Shown: in pieces, positions 44,260 to 53,839 of the stretch
How the letters are laid out: every line of letters begins with the position of its first letter
Position numbering within the stretch: position 1 is the stretch's first letter
NCBI RefSeq assembly: GCF_002218005.2
Contig: NZ_AP018678.1
Coordinates: 248,001 to 312,000, forward strand
DNA: 64,000 nucleotides
Direction: 5' to 3'
Origin: Vibrio algivorus
GTDB lineage: Bacteria > Pseudomonadota > Gammaproteobacteria > Enterobacterales > Vibrionaceae
Translations under genes and position numbers: made by a program
The notes under the pieces: model-generated
What the model was told of the DNA's origin: nothing
The model's database searches: none
Seen by the model: only the letters and a program-made list of their open reading frames with translations

Positions 44260-44472
44260 ATGAATATGCAGCCAATTTTTAATCGTTATCGCCCACTTCA
44301 AATTGCTCGTTTTGTGAAAGTTGTATTTAAAGGGCACTTTGGAATCAAAGGGGTTGGGGAATTTTATTTCGACCAAGGTAAAGTGCTATTACCAGATATA
44401 TCGAATAAGAAACAATTGAAGATTATGAAAGAGGTCAACTTGGCGATTCATCAATTATCGATGGAGTCTTGA
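44260..44472 (+). CDS. ytfK: YtfK family protein (DUF1107)
   Basis: A 70-residue soluble protein. IFNRYRPLQIARFVKVVFKGHFGIKGVGEFYFDQGKVLLPDI matches YtfK over most of its length. In E. coli YtfK promotes SpoT-dependent (p)ppGpp accumulation during phosphate and fatty-acid starvation. The ribosome-binding site is weak and ATG codons at residues 1 and 3 are both possible starts. Confidence 0.9.
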   Translation: MNMQPIFNRYRPLQIARFVKVVFKGHFGIKGVGEFYFDQGKVLLPDISNKKQLKIMKEVNLAIHQLSMES

Positions 44473-44542
44473 GGTAGGGATTTAAGAAAACAGGCTTGGG
44501 AGAGGTAAGCCTGTTTATGCTGTAGCTCTTACGCGGAGTTTA

Positions 44543-45178
44543 TTAAGCTAGGCTTGGTGGGAAGCACACCCCTGTACCGCCAATACCGCAGTAGCCTTGT
44601 GGGTTTTTAGCTAAATATTGCTGGTGATAGGTTTCCGCTAAGTAATAATCCTCCATTACGGCTAATTCAGTGGTGATGTTTTTACTTAAAGATTCGCCGA
44701 TCGCTTGCTGGTAGATCGTTTTGCTTTGTTCCGCTATCGCGAGATCGTTTTGGTCTTCGGTATAAATCACTGATCGATATTGAGTGCCAATATCATTACC
44801 TTGGCGCATTCCTTGGGTCGGGTCATGTTTCTCCCAAAATATTACTAAGATCTCTTCTAGAGTTAATCGACTTGGATCGAAAATCACTCGCACTACTTCA
44901 GCATGCCCGGTTTCTCCGCTACATACTTCTTGATAGGTTGGGTTTGGGGTATAACCTCCGCTATAACCAACCGATGTGCTGAGTACACCATCAAGTTGCC
45001 AAAAAACACGTTCAGCTCCCCAGAAGCATCCGAGTCCTAATAATACTTCTTTACTGCCTGCAGGTTTGTCGGCAGTTAAATCTGTTTGATTAATATAATG
45101 TAACTCTGTGATGAGCATTTTTTCATCACGGCCAGCTAATGCCGTTTCTTGGGTGACTAATTTATCTTTATTCGACAT
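44543..45178 (-). CDS. msrA: Peptide methionine-(S)-S-oxide reductase MsrA
   Basis: A 211-residue antioxidant repair enzyme. The catalytic Cys51 lies in LLGLGCFWGAERVFWQ; TSVGYSGGYTPNPTYQEVCSGETGHAEVVRV is the family signature. Further Cys in GYCGIGGTGVC resolve the disulfide. It is divergent from tamA as in E. coli. Confidence 0.96.
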   Translation of the reverse strand: MSNKDKLVTQETALAGRDEKMLITELHYINQTDLTADKPAGSKEVLLGLGCFWGAERVFWQLDGVLSTSVGYSGGYTPNPTYQEVCSGETGHAEVVRVIFDPSRLTLEEILVIFWEKHDPTQGMRQGNDIGTQYRSVIYTEDQNDLAIAEQSKTIYQQAIGESLSKNITTELAVMEDYYLAETYHQQYLAKNPQGYCGIGGTGVCFPPSLA

Positions 45179-45357
45179 ATATAATCCTTAATCTGGCTTT
45201 TGAGAACCGGGAAAGTCTGGTAGTTTAAGTTGTATACCATATATTAGGTGTAAAGAACCTAACCATAGACCGACGAATCCCTGTGGTCATTTCAAATGAA
45301 TGAGTATTTGAAGTGACAAACTACAGCAGTTTTGACAATGAGTACAAATATTCACTT

Positions 45358-47094
45358 ATGAAAAAGAGTCACCTCACTTCATTGTTAGCCTGTTTGCTGA
45401 TTTTTTCGGCAATGCCGAGTTATGCGGAAACCGAACTCACCATTGAAGGTTTAGATGGTGAGCTAGAAGATAATGTGTCTTCATATTTATCAGCGATTAA
45501 GGAAAGTGAATATTCCACCTCATTGCGTTTTCAATCCCGAGTTAAGCAAAATATTGTCGATGCTCTTAAAGCGCTCGGTTATTACAATCCAATTATTCAG
45601 TTTCAAATTGAAGGTGATACTAATGATCCTGATGCTGATAATGAGATAATCGTAACGGTTGACGCAGGCATTCCTACTATTATTTATGAAAGTGATATTG
45701 TGATAGAAGGCGATGCAGCTACCGATGTGGACTTTATGCGTTTGGTAGATCGATCTAAATTAAATTTAGGCCAAGTGGTGAACCACGGGAATTATGAAGG
45801 GTTAAAGAGTGCTTTGCGTAATCTCGCATTACAGAAAGGTTATTTCGATGGCCAGTTTATAGACACTCGTTTGCAAGTCTCGCCAAGCCGTAATCAAGCT
45901 TTTGTACATCTTCATTATCAAAGCGGCCAACGCTATGTGTTTGGCCAAACCACTATTACCGGCAGTCAAATTGAGCAAAAGCGGGTTCAGTCATTAGTGC
46001 CGTATGAAAATGGTCAACCGTATCAATCGGTTTTAGTGGGTGAGCTTAACCAAAACTTATCGAGTTCTGAGTGGTTTACTAACATTTTTGTTGAGCCGGA
46101 TATTGAAAGTGTTGATGAAGATAAGTCATTACCAATGAAAGTGAGAGTCTCACCGCAAACACGTAACCAAATCGAAACGGGTTTAGGCTATTCCACTGAT
46201 GTTGGTCCGCGAGGTAAACTTTCATGGAAAAAACCTTGGTTAAATAAATATGGCCATAGTGTCGGTGCCAGTGTGATGTTATCGCATCCTGAAAAAACCT
46301 TTACTGCCAACTATAAGATCCCATTGGAAGATGTGTTACACGATTATTATCTCGTGCAGTACGGCTTTAAAGATGAAGATGATAATGACACAGATAGCCA
46401 AGAACAAAACTTATCTTTTGAACGTCATTGGCTCTACGATAACGGTTGGCATCGAACCATTTATTTACGCTTGTTGTATGAAGACTATGTACAAGCATCA
46501 GAATCTGGCCACTCTTTATATGTGCTACCGGGGATTTCATTCTCCCGAGTAAGAACGCGTGGTAACACTATGCCAATGTGGGGTGATAAACAAAGTATCA
46601 GTTTTGAATATGGTGATCCGTCATTATTATCGGATACGCGAATTGTTCGTGTGGTTGGTCATACTGGATGGGTTCGAGGAATCGGTCGTAATCACCGTTT
46701 CCTAACTCGTTTAGATGCGGGGGGCGCTTTTGCAGATGATTGGTCGGAAGTGCCACCTTCATTACGCTTTTTTGTGGGTGGGGTGAATTCACTACGCGGC
46801 TATGGTTATGAAGAGGTCTCGCCAAGAGATAGTAACGATGAACTAGAAGGCGGTGCCTATATGGCTACCTCTAGTTTGGAATATCAATATCGAGTAACTG
46901 GCAATTGGTGGGGCGCGGCATTTTTAGATGTTGGTGATGCATGGACTGATACCCCAGAATGGAAACGAGGTGTTGGCCTCGGGGTGCGCTGGGCTTCACC
47001 GGTGGGGCCAGTGCGCTTAGATTTTGCTTATGGATTAGATGCCGATGATGGTGATGAATTCCGTATCCACTTTACCTTAGGTCCTGAGTTGTAA
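45358..47094 (+). CDS. tamA: Translocation and assembly module subunit TamA
   Basis: A 578-residue outer-membrane Omp85 protein. A signal peptide (LTSLLACLLIFSAMPSYA) is followed by three POTRA domains (residues about 20-270), then a 16-strand barrel from IETGLGYSTDVGPRGKLSW. The lid-locking VRGIGRNHRF and the FVGGVNSLRGYGYEEVSP (VGG, RGY) motifs are conserved. The start at 45358 is chosen because the upstream 15 codons are not signal-like. It partners TamB, whose ATG overlaps the tamA stop (TAATG). Confidence 0.95.
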   Translation: MKKSHLTSLLACLLIFSAMPSYAETELTIEGLDGELEDNVSSYLSAIKESEYSTSLRFQSRVKQNIVDALKALGYYNPIIQFQIEGDTNDPDADNEIIVTVDAGIPTIIYESDIVIEGDAATDVDFMRLVDRSKLNLGQVVNHGNYEGLKSALRNLALQKGYFDGQFIDTRLQVSPSRNQAFVHLHYQSGQRYVFGQTTITGSQIEQKRVQSLVPYENGQPYQSVLVGELNQNLSSSEWFTNIFVEPDIESVDEDKSLPMKVRVSPQTRNQIETGLGYSTDVGPRGKLSWKKPWLNKYGHSVGASVMLSHPEKTFTANYKIPLEDVLHDYYLVQYGFKDEDDNDTDSQEQNLSFERHWLYDNGWHRTIYLRLLYEDYVQASESGHSLYVLPGISFSRVRTRGNTMPMWGDKQSISFEYGDPSLLSDTRIVRVVGHTGWVRGIGRNHRFLTRLDAGGAFADDWSEVPPSLRFFVGGVNSLRGYGYEEVSPRDSNDELEGGAYMATSSLEYQYRVTGNWWGAAFLDVGDAWTDTPEWKRGVGLGVRWASPVGPVRLDFAYGLDADDGDEFRIHFTLGPEL

Positions 47095-50000
47095 TGAAGC
47101 GATTACTGAAATGGCTACTTGGCATTATTTTATTGATCCCAACGACGGTTTTGGTCGCTTTGTTGTTAGTTGCGGTATTGCTGTTTACCAATGTTGGTTT
47201 AAATAGTAGTTTGTGGGTGGCGCAAAAATTAGTACCAGAGCTGAAAGTAGGCTCCACCGAAGGTAGTTTATTACCGGCTTTTACCTTGCATGATCTTGAA
47301 TATAAAAATACCGAACTAGGGATTTTAACTGAGCTTAAGCGCTTTGATTTCTCAACATCAATTGACTGCCTATTTGAGCACTCGGTGTGTATTGATACTA
47401 TCGCGGTTAATGGCCTGAAGTTTTCAATGCCGGATTTACCTGCATCTGAAAGTAGTGAGCCTGATGACAGTAGTTCATTGATGCCGGCCATTTTTATCCC
47501 TATTCCCGTCTCTCTAACACATCTCGAACTTAATGATATTGATTTGAATATCTTGGGCAATAAAGCATCTTGGAAACATTTTTCTACCGGGCTTTATATG
47601 CAAGGGCGAACGCTGACATTACGTCCAACCAAATGGCAAACCATCCGGCTAACCTTAGCGCCCGATGAGGCTGACAATATTCCTGAGCCAGTCGATGAAA
47701 CCCCGTTGGCACAACGGCCCGATATTCTGCTGCCTAAAGTCGCATTGCCTGTCAATTTGCAAGTTGAACAATTTAATGTTGATGATTTTATTTTGCAGCA
47801 AGACTCACCTATGAAGGTGAATCATTTAGGTTTTAAAGGCTCATTGACCGGGAGTAAGCTAGATATTCGAGATCTTAAGCTTGATATGCCACAGGCAGAT
47901 TTAAACTTAAATACGAAGCTCACCATGTCTGGTGACTACCCGTTAACATTGCAAGCAAAAGGGTTAGTCAAAATGACGGAGTATTCAGGTCAGACGATAA
48001 CCTTAGATGCCAAAGGTAGTGTTGCCAATCTAAATGTATCGAGTGAGCTTTCGGGCGGAGTTGAAGCGAAAATACAAACCCACCTTCAACCACTGAAAGC
48101 GACATTACCATTTGGCTTATCTATTAAAAATGCTAAAGCACAATGGCCATTTAAAGGGCAAGCCGATTATAAAGTTAACATTGCGCATTTAGATGGCAGT
48201 GGTTCATTAGAAGGCTATCAATTTGACTTAGACTCACAAGTGTCTGGGATAGATATTCCAGCTTTAGATATTGAATTGGATGCAAAAGGAGATCTTGATC
48301 AGATTGAATTGCATAAATTAAATATTGCGACGCTCGGGGGGAATGTTACAGGCCAAGCAATGGTTAATTGGCAAGCGCCATTAAACTGGAAAGCAACTTT
48401 AGGTTTGAGCGATATTCAGCCAGGCATGCAATGGCCACAAGCGGAGGGCACCCTTAACGGCAGTTTAATTCATACTGGTAATTTAACGCCACAAGGAGGT
48501 TGGAAAGTGCAGTTTCCAAGCTTGGCGATAGATGGCAAGTTGCGTGGTTATCCTTTGTCTTTAAAAGGTCAGTTAAATGCTAGTGATCTTCATGGTAAAG
48601 GCCAATACATAGTTCGAACTCGCGGATTAAAACTCTCTCACGCAAAGAATAGTGTCAGAATTAAAGGTCGATTAGAACAGAAGTGGGATATGGATATAGC
48701 GCTTCATATGCCAAAACTGGAAGCAACGATTCCAGAGTTAAAAGGCCAAGCGATGGGGGATGTTCAGCTACGTGGTGCACAAAAGTCGCCGCAAATTTTG
48801 ACCGACTTATCGATAAGCGACATCGACTGGAAGCAAGGTGAAGCCAAATTGAAATCACTGCTGGTTAAAGGGCAAGTTTCTCCTTTTCCATCACCAAGTG
48901 GCGATATTCGTTTGAGTGCGCAAGGCGGTCTATATCAAGAACACCAACTTAAAGACCTTTCTTTAGCCTTTAAAGGGAATGAGCAAGATCACCAACTCGA
49001 TCTTGATATGATGACGGATTTATTTTCAACCAACTTAGCCGTTAAAGGTGGAATGAAAAATAAGCCGCAACAAGCTAAGTCGCAACAAATGTGGCAAGGG
49101 CAATTAACGTCGGCTCAAATTACCTTAATGGAGCCAAATACCAATCAACAAACCAACCCAATCTGGCAGATTAATCAGCCAGTTGATATTGGTTATCAAT
49201 TTGCATCGCAACGTGTGTATGTACAAGCTCATTGTTGGCAACATCTACCCTCTAAAATTTGTTTAGATAAAGACCTTTCAGTCGGCAGTGATGGCGAGGC
49301 TACGTTGTCGGTGCAACAATTTTCTTTTGATGAGTTGGCAGTGTTCTTTCCTGAGGATACCGAAATTAATGGTGAGTTAAACGTTAACGCTTGGCTGAAA
49401 TGGGCAAATGATAAAGCGCCTCAGATGAAGTTGGATGTGGATATTCCTCAAGGTAATGTGGTTCAGAAACTGGATACACCACTCACCATCCCTTGGGACG
49501 AGATCCAATTATCCGCCAATTTACAGCAAAATAAGCTCGATATGAGTTGGCTGTTAGCGTTAACTAATAACGGCCAAATTAAAGGCCAAGCTACTATCCC
49601 CAATGTTCAAGCTCAACAGATGTCGATTGATGGTGATAATACCATTGAGAACATCCATCTTGGCTTTCTACGTCCTTTGTTAGGAGAACAAAACCGTCTT
49701 AATGCCAATGTGAATTCCAAGTTAGATTTCAATGGACCCATTTTAAATCCTAAAGTGTTAGGTAATTTTGATATTGAGAACTTTCAATTAGAAGGTCCAA
49801 TGTTCCCAGTAGATATTCATCAAGGGGAAGTTAAAACTCGATTTAATGGCTATTCGGCGACCTTGAATAGTGTATTAGAAACCGATGATGGTGATTTACA
49901 GTTACAAGGAGATGCTAATTGGGCGCAACGTAGTAACTGGTATGCCAATTTACGTGCCTTTGGTGATGAGCTGAAAGTTGAAGCTCCGCCAATGGTTGCT

Positions 50001-50897
50001 TTAAAAGTGAAGCCAGATCTTACCATTGCGATTACGCCAACACTGGCAAAAATCACCGGTAATATTGATATTCCTTGGGGGCGAATTTTAGTCGAAGACC
50101 TACCAGAAAGTGCGGTAGGTTTATCGAAAGATGAAATCATTTTAGATGAAGATCTTAATCCGGTAGAAGAGAATAATGGTCTACCAATGGCGTTAGAAAG
50201 CGATATTACGATCAATATTGGCGATGATGTCAGTTTGTCTGCATTTGGTTTAAAAGGTTATTTAGTGGGGAGCTTGAAAGTTTCTCAGAAAGATAAAGGT
50301 CCATTTATTTTAGGTGAAGTGAGAATCGAGGAAGGTTATTACCAATCCTTTGGGCAAGATTTGATCATTCAAGAAGGTAAAATATTAATGAATGGGCCTG
50401 CTGATCAACCTTATGTGGCGATTAAGGCGATCCGAAATCCAGACAACACTCAAGATGATGTCATCGCTGGGATCCAAGTGAATGGCCCCGCGGATGCACC
50501 AGAAGTTAAGGTGTTTTCTGAGCCCGCGATGTCGCAAACTAATGCGTTGTCTTACCTATTGCGCGGTCAGGGTATAGAAGATGGTACAAGTGGCAGTACT
50601 ATGACCACAGCATTAATCGGATTAAGTTTGGCTAAAAGTGGTCAGTTAGTTGGCGAGCTTGGTGAAGCCTTTGGCGTGCAAGATTTACAATTAGGTACTG
50701 CGGGCTCGGGTGATGACTCTCAGGTGACGGTAAGCGGTTATATTGCACCGGGTCTACAAGTAAAATATGGCGTCGGAATATTTAACGCATTAGGTGAGTT
50801 TACCGTTCGTTATGAATTGCTCACCGACTTTTATGTTGAAGCGGTGACAGGAGTCGATAGTGCCGTCGATTTCCTTTACCAATTTAGTTTTAATTGA
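47094..50897 (+). CDS. tamB: Translocation and assembly module subunit TamB
   Basis: A 1267-residue AsmA-like bridge protein. A single N-terminal inner-membrane anchor (LLGIILLIPTTVLVALLLVAVLLF) precedes about 1,100 residues of repeating beta strands with SLxG/DLxL patterns that form a hydrophobic groove across the periplasm. The conserved DUF490 C-terminus (from about residue 920) includes GSLKVSQKDKGPFILGEVRIEEGYYQSFGQDLIIQEGKI and ends in FLYQFSFN. It supports barrel insertion and phospholipid transport. Translationally coupled to tamA. Confidence 0.95.
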   Translation: MKRLLKWLLGIILLIPTTVLVALLLVAVLLFTNVGLNSSLWVAQKLVPELKVGSTEGSLLPAFTLHDLEYKNTELGILTELKRFDFSTSIDCLFEHSVCIDTIAVNGLKFSMPDLPASESSEPDDSSSLMPAIFIPIPVSLTHLELNDIDLNILGNKASWKHFSTGLYMQGRTLTLRPTKWQTIRLTLAPDEADNIPEPVDETPLAQRPDILLPKVALPVNLQVEQFNVDDFILQQDSPMKVNHLGFKGSLTGSKLDIRDLKLDMPQADLNLNTKLTMSGDYPLTLQAKGLVKMTEYSGQTITLDAKGSVANLNVSSELSGGVEAKIQTHLQPLKATLPFGLSIKNAKAQWPFKGQADYKVNIAHLDGSGSLEGYQFDLDSQVSGIDIPALDIELDAKGDLDQIELHKLNIATLGGNVTGQAMVNWQAPLNWKATLGLSDIQPGMQWPQAEGTLNGSLIHTGNLTPQGGWKVQFPSLAIDGKLRGYPLSLKGQLNASDLHGKGQYIVRTRGLKLSHAKNSVRIKGRLEQKWDMDIALHMPKLEATIPELKGQAMGDVQLRGAQKSPQILTDLSISDIDWKQGEAKLKSLLVKGQVSPFPSPSGDIRLSAQGGLYQEHQLKDLSLAFKGNEQDHQLDLDMMTDLFSTNLAVKGGMKNKPQQAKSQQMWQGQLTSAQITLMEPNTNQQTNPIWQINQPVDIGYQFASQRVYVQAHCWQHLPSKICLDKDLSVGSDGEATLSVQQFSFDELAVFFPEDTEINGELNVNAWLKWANDKAPQMKLDVDIPQGNVVQKLDTPLTIPWDEIQLSANLQQNKLDMSWLLALTNNGQIKGQATIPNVQAQQMSIDGDNTIENIHLGFLRPLLGEQNRLNANVNSKLDFNGPILNPKVLGNFDIENFQLEGPMFPVDIHQGEVKTRFNGYSATLNSVLETDDGDLQLQGDANWAQRSNWYANLRAFGDELKVEAPPMVALKVKPDLTIAITPTLAKITGNIDIPWGRILVEDLPESAVGLSKDEIILDEDLNPVEENNGLPMALESDITINIGDDVSLSAFGLKGYLVGSLKVSQKDKGPFILGEVRIEEGYYQSFGQDLIIQEGKILMNGPADQPYVAIKAIRNPDNTQDDVIAGIQVNGPADAPEVKVFSEPAMSQTNALSYLLRGQGIEDGTSGSTMTTALIGLSLAKSGQLVGELGEAFGVQDLQLGTAGSGDDSQVTVSGYIAPGLQVKYGVGIFNALGEFTVRYELLTDFYVEAVTGVDSAVDFLYQFSFN

Positions 50898-50939
50898 TGG
50901 TGAGTAGGGAATATTGCATTGAATAGAAAAGGAAAAACT

Positions 50940-51299
50940 ATGTCGCATCGTGTTTTGGTTTATGGCACGTTACGTCAAGGTGAATTAAATCATCACTTAT
51001 TAAGTGATAGCCAATTTTTAGGCAATGTAGTGACACAAGCTCATTTCCAGCTGTTTGACTTAGGACCTTACCCTGCGGCAATAAAAGGTGAACAATCTTT
51101 AATCGCCGAAGTGTATTTAGTTGCTGATGAAACGATGCGGAAATTAGATATATTGGAAGATTATCCGAATGAATATGAGCGTGAGTTAGTTACTACACCA
51201 CATGGGCTGGCATGGATATATTTATACCAAAACAAAGATTTATTGAAAAAAGAAATATCGTCTGGAGATTGGTGTAAACGGGATGAGGGTTCCTATTAA
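50940..51299 (+). CDS. ytfP: Gamma-glutamylcyclotransferase-fold protein YtfP
   Basis: A 119-residue GGCT-like protein. VLVYGTLRQGELNHHLL is the substrate-binding loop, and LDILEDYPNEYERELV includes the conserved Glu that acts as acid/base in cyclotransferases. Its substrate is not established for this subgroup. It follows tamB by 42 bp, and the tamA-tamB-ytfP order is conserved with E. coli. AAAAGGAAAAA precedes ATG. Confidence 0.9.
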   Translation: MSHRVLVYGTLRQGELNHHLLSDSQFLGNVVTQAHFQLFDLGPYPAAIKGEQSLIAEVYLVADETMRKLDILEDYPNEYERELVTTPHGLAWIYLYQNKDLLKKEISSGDWCKRDEGSY

Positions 51300-51385
51300 A
51301 ACAAAGTGAACTTTTTTCCTGTCTAGGCGTATTGAACTGTTGTCGTATACTTATTCAGTCATCCTTACGATAAATGGAGATAGAC

Positions 51386-51757
51386 ATGAAACAGATAACT
51401 GTAATTAAACAAACTCTTGCAATGCTTGCTCTATTGGTTGTAGCAGGTTGTGCATCTCACAAGGATATGCCGAATTCAGCTGATAGCCAAGCGTGGCAAA
51501 ACTATGGTGAACAAACGGCAGCTAAAGGATTGGTGGAACATAGCCAGCATCAACTTGCTAAAACATCTAACTTAACTGATGAAGCATATATGGCGTATCA
51601 ACAAGGTTACGCGAAGGGGCAAAAGCAATATTGTAGTCAGAATGCCTCCTGGTTAGGTTCTACCGGACAAGCCTACCGAGGGATTTGCGATAATATTGAT
51701 CCTTTCTTTCGCCAAGACTACACAGCTGGTGTCCAATCTCACGCTGGTGGAATGTAG
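51386..51757 (+). CDS. DUF2799 family lipoprotein
   Basis: A 123-residue lipoprotein with lipobox V-A-G-C (Cys21) after LAMLALLVVA. The mature part has AWQNYGEQTAAKGLVEHSQHQLAK, YQQGYAKGQKQYCSQ and FRQDYTAGVQSH, the repeated G/Y/C pattern of DUF2799. Function unknown. TGGAGA precedes the chosen ATG; four codons upstream are rejected. Confidence 0.75.
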   Translation: MKQITVIKQTLAMLALLVVAGCASHKDMPNSADSQAWQNYGEQTAAKGLVEHSQHQLAKTSNLTDEAYMAYQQGYAKGQKQYCSQNASWLGSTGQAYRGICDNIDPFFRQDYTAGVQSHAGGM

Positions 51758-51800
51758 TGTTAATACTTAATACCCCGTTAATAAAAATATCAACTAATAA

Positions 51801-51827
51801 AAAAGAGCCTATAGCAGGCTCTTTTTT
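51801..51827. terminator. Bidirectional terminator between the DUF2799 gene and ppa
   Basis: A 10-bp stem AAAAGAGCCT/AGGCTCTTTT with a 5-nt loop lies between convergent genes, with A- and T-runs on either side. Confidence 0.9.
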
Positions 51828-51856
51828 ATGGTTACCAGTTTGAATTGGTAATGGTA

Positions 51857-52384
51857 TTATTTTTGAGCGCGCTCGTAAGATTCTAAAATCTCTTTACGTG
51901 CAGCTGCTACATCTTCCCAACCATCAACTTTTACCCACTTACCTTCTTCAAGATCTTTGTAACGCTCAAAGAAGTGTGTGATTTGAGATTTAAGTAATTC
52001 AGGTACATCGTTGATATCTTGAATATGTTCGTACTCTTTAGATAATTTGCTGTGAGGTACAGCAATTACTTTAGCATCTTCACCAGACTCATCTGTCATT
52101 TTTAGTACGCCAACAGGACGACAACGAATAACTGAACCAGGCATCAATGGAAATGGCGTTGGTACTAGAACATCTACTGGGTCACCATCTAAAGATAGTG
52201 TGTCGTTTACATAACCATAGTTACATGGGTAGAACATTGGCGCTGACATAAAGCGGTCAACAAATACTGCGCCGCTGTCTTTATCAACTTCATATTTAAT
52301 TGGGTCTGCATTAGCAGGGATTTCGATCACTACATATAAATCGTCTGGTAGTGATTTACCAGCAGGTACATTATTCAAGCTCAT
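51857..52384 (-). CDS. ppa: Inorganic pyrophosphatase
   Basis: A 175-residue type I pyrophosphatase that pulls biosynthetic reactions forward by hydrolysing PPi. Active-site residues are visible in EIPANADPIKYEVDKDSG, in YPCNYGYV and in DGDPVDVLV (Asp66, Asp68 and Asp71). Length matches the E. coli hexameric enzyme. GAAAGGAAGCCC precedes ATG. Confidence 0.98.
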   Translation of the reverse strand: MSLNNVPAGKSLPDDLYVVIEIPANADPIKYEVDKDSGAVFVDRFMSAPMFYPCNYGYVNDTLSLDGDPVDVLVPTPFPLMPGSVIRCRPVGVLKMTDESGEDAKVIAVPHSKLSKEYEHIQDINDVPELLKSQITHFFERYKDLEEGKWVKVDGWEDVAAARKEILESYERAQK

Positions 52385-52581
52385 TGGGCTTCCTTTCTCA
52401 GTTTAGCTATCTTGAGATAACTTATTAGATTTGAAATTAACGCTTTGATTATAACGTGAGTTGTTAAGGGGTTGTAAAGGGTTTGAGTGAAATATGCGAA
52501 GGAAATTCTAGTGAAGTGATAAGAGAAAAAGATAAGAGGAATGGAGTCCTCCTATCTTTCATTGCTAAACGATGCAATTAG

Positions 52582-53592
52582 CTATTCAGGGTATTGCTCT
52601 AAAAAGCTTTCTACTTTATCAACCATAACAGGTGAACCTACTACAAAAGGAACTCGCTGATGTAGCTCGGTTGGTTTTAAATCCATGATACGGTTTTTAC
52701 CATCGGTTGCTTTGCCGCCCGCTTGCTCCATGAGAAAAGCAATAGGGTTGCACTCGTACAATAAGCGTAATTTACCATTTGGATGACTTTCAGTACTTGG
52801 ATAGAGGTAGACTCCACCTTTTAGTAAGTTACGGTGAAAATCAGCAACCAAAGATCCAATGTAACGAGAAGTATAAGGGCGTTTTTCTTCAGGAACATTC
52901 TCTTGGCAATATTTGATGTATTTTTTGATGCCGGTTGGGAAACGAATATAGTTGCCTTCGTTGATTGAATAAATGGTGCCAGATTGTGGAATCATCATTT
53001 GCTCATGAGATAGGCAGAATACTCCAAGTGATGGGTCATAAGTAAAGCCATGTACGCCATTACCAGTGGTGTAAACCAACATAGTAGAAGAGCCATAAAT
53101 GATATAACCCGCAGCCACTTGTTTATGACCTGGTTGTAAGAAATCTTCTTCGGTTGGAGGGGTGCCTATTGGAGAAACGCGGCGATAAATAGAGAAGATG
53201 GTGCCAACTGAAACATTAACATCAATGTTAGATGAACCATCAAGTGGATCCATTAATACGACGTATTTAGCATTTTTATTCAGATCTTTATTAAAGGCGA
53301 CCGCCTCATCTTCTTCTTCACTTGCTACGCCACAGACTTGATCGCGAGCTTCTAATGCTGCTTTAAATTTGTCATTAGCGTATAAATCGAGTTTTTGTTG
53401 TTCTTCTCCTTGAACATTCTCTGCGCCCACCGAGCCAGTAATATCAACCAGTCCGGCTTTATTGATTTCCCTATTGACTATTTTAGCAGCCAATTTAATA
53501 GAGCCGAGTAGAGAAGATAAGTCTCCACTCGCGTGAGGGAAGTGGTGTTGATTTTCAACAATAAATTCACCAAGTGTACGCATGGTCGACAT
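52582..53592 (-). CDS. fbp: Class I fructose-1,6-bisphosphatase
   Basis: A 336-residue gluconeogenic phosphatase. MDPLDGSSNIDVNVSVGTIFSIYRR holds the metal-binding Asp residues, and VADFHRNLLKGGVYLYPSTESHPNGKLRLLYECNPIAF the substrate site. MSTMRTLGEFIVENQ follows AAAGGATTAAAC, so the first Met is used. Divergent from mpl, as in E. coli. Confidence 0.97.
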   Translation of the reverse strand: MSTMRTLGEFIVENQHHFPHASGDLSSLLGSIKLAAKIVNREINKAGLVDITGSVGAENVQGEEQQKLDLYANDKFKAALEARDQVCGVASEEEDEAVAFNKDLNKNAKYVVLMDPLDGSSNIDVNVSVGTIFSIYRRVSPIGTPPTEEDFLQPGHKQVAAGYIIYGSSTMLVYTTGNGVHGFTYDPSLGVFCLSHEQMMIPQSGTIYSINEGNYIRFPTGIKKYIKYCQENVPEEKRPYTSRYIGSLVADFHRNLLKGGVYLYPSTESHPNGKLRLLYECNPIAFLMEQAGGKATDGKNRIMDLKPTELHQRVPFVVGSPVMVDKVESFLEQYPE

Positions 53593-53839
53593 GTTTAATC
53601 CTTTTGTGTCGTTAAGCGGTATACACCTATTACGGGTGTGTTAGGGGCTAACCCATTGTAAAAGGATAAACTTTTTTATGGTAATGAAGTAACTATGGCA
53701 ATAGTAGAAAATGTTTAATTTTTATTTCAGTTTATATCCTTTAAACTCTAACCATACTTTTCTCTGTGTTTACGGTACTATTCAGAATTATCGTACATTC
53801 ATTTTTTTAGATCCTAATAGTTGGATTGGAACCATTGTT

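Noticed and set aside
47072..50215. Antisense frames inside tamB (for example 47072-47560 and 49850-50215)
   Set aside because: tamB is continuous and canonical over the same interval; the antisense products are low-complexity Ser-rich.
53711..53839. N-terminal extension of mpl by 43 codons
   Set aside because: Mpl proteins begin MHIHILGICG; the extension covers the likely fbp-mpl promoter region.
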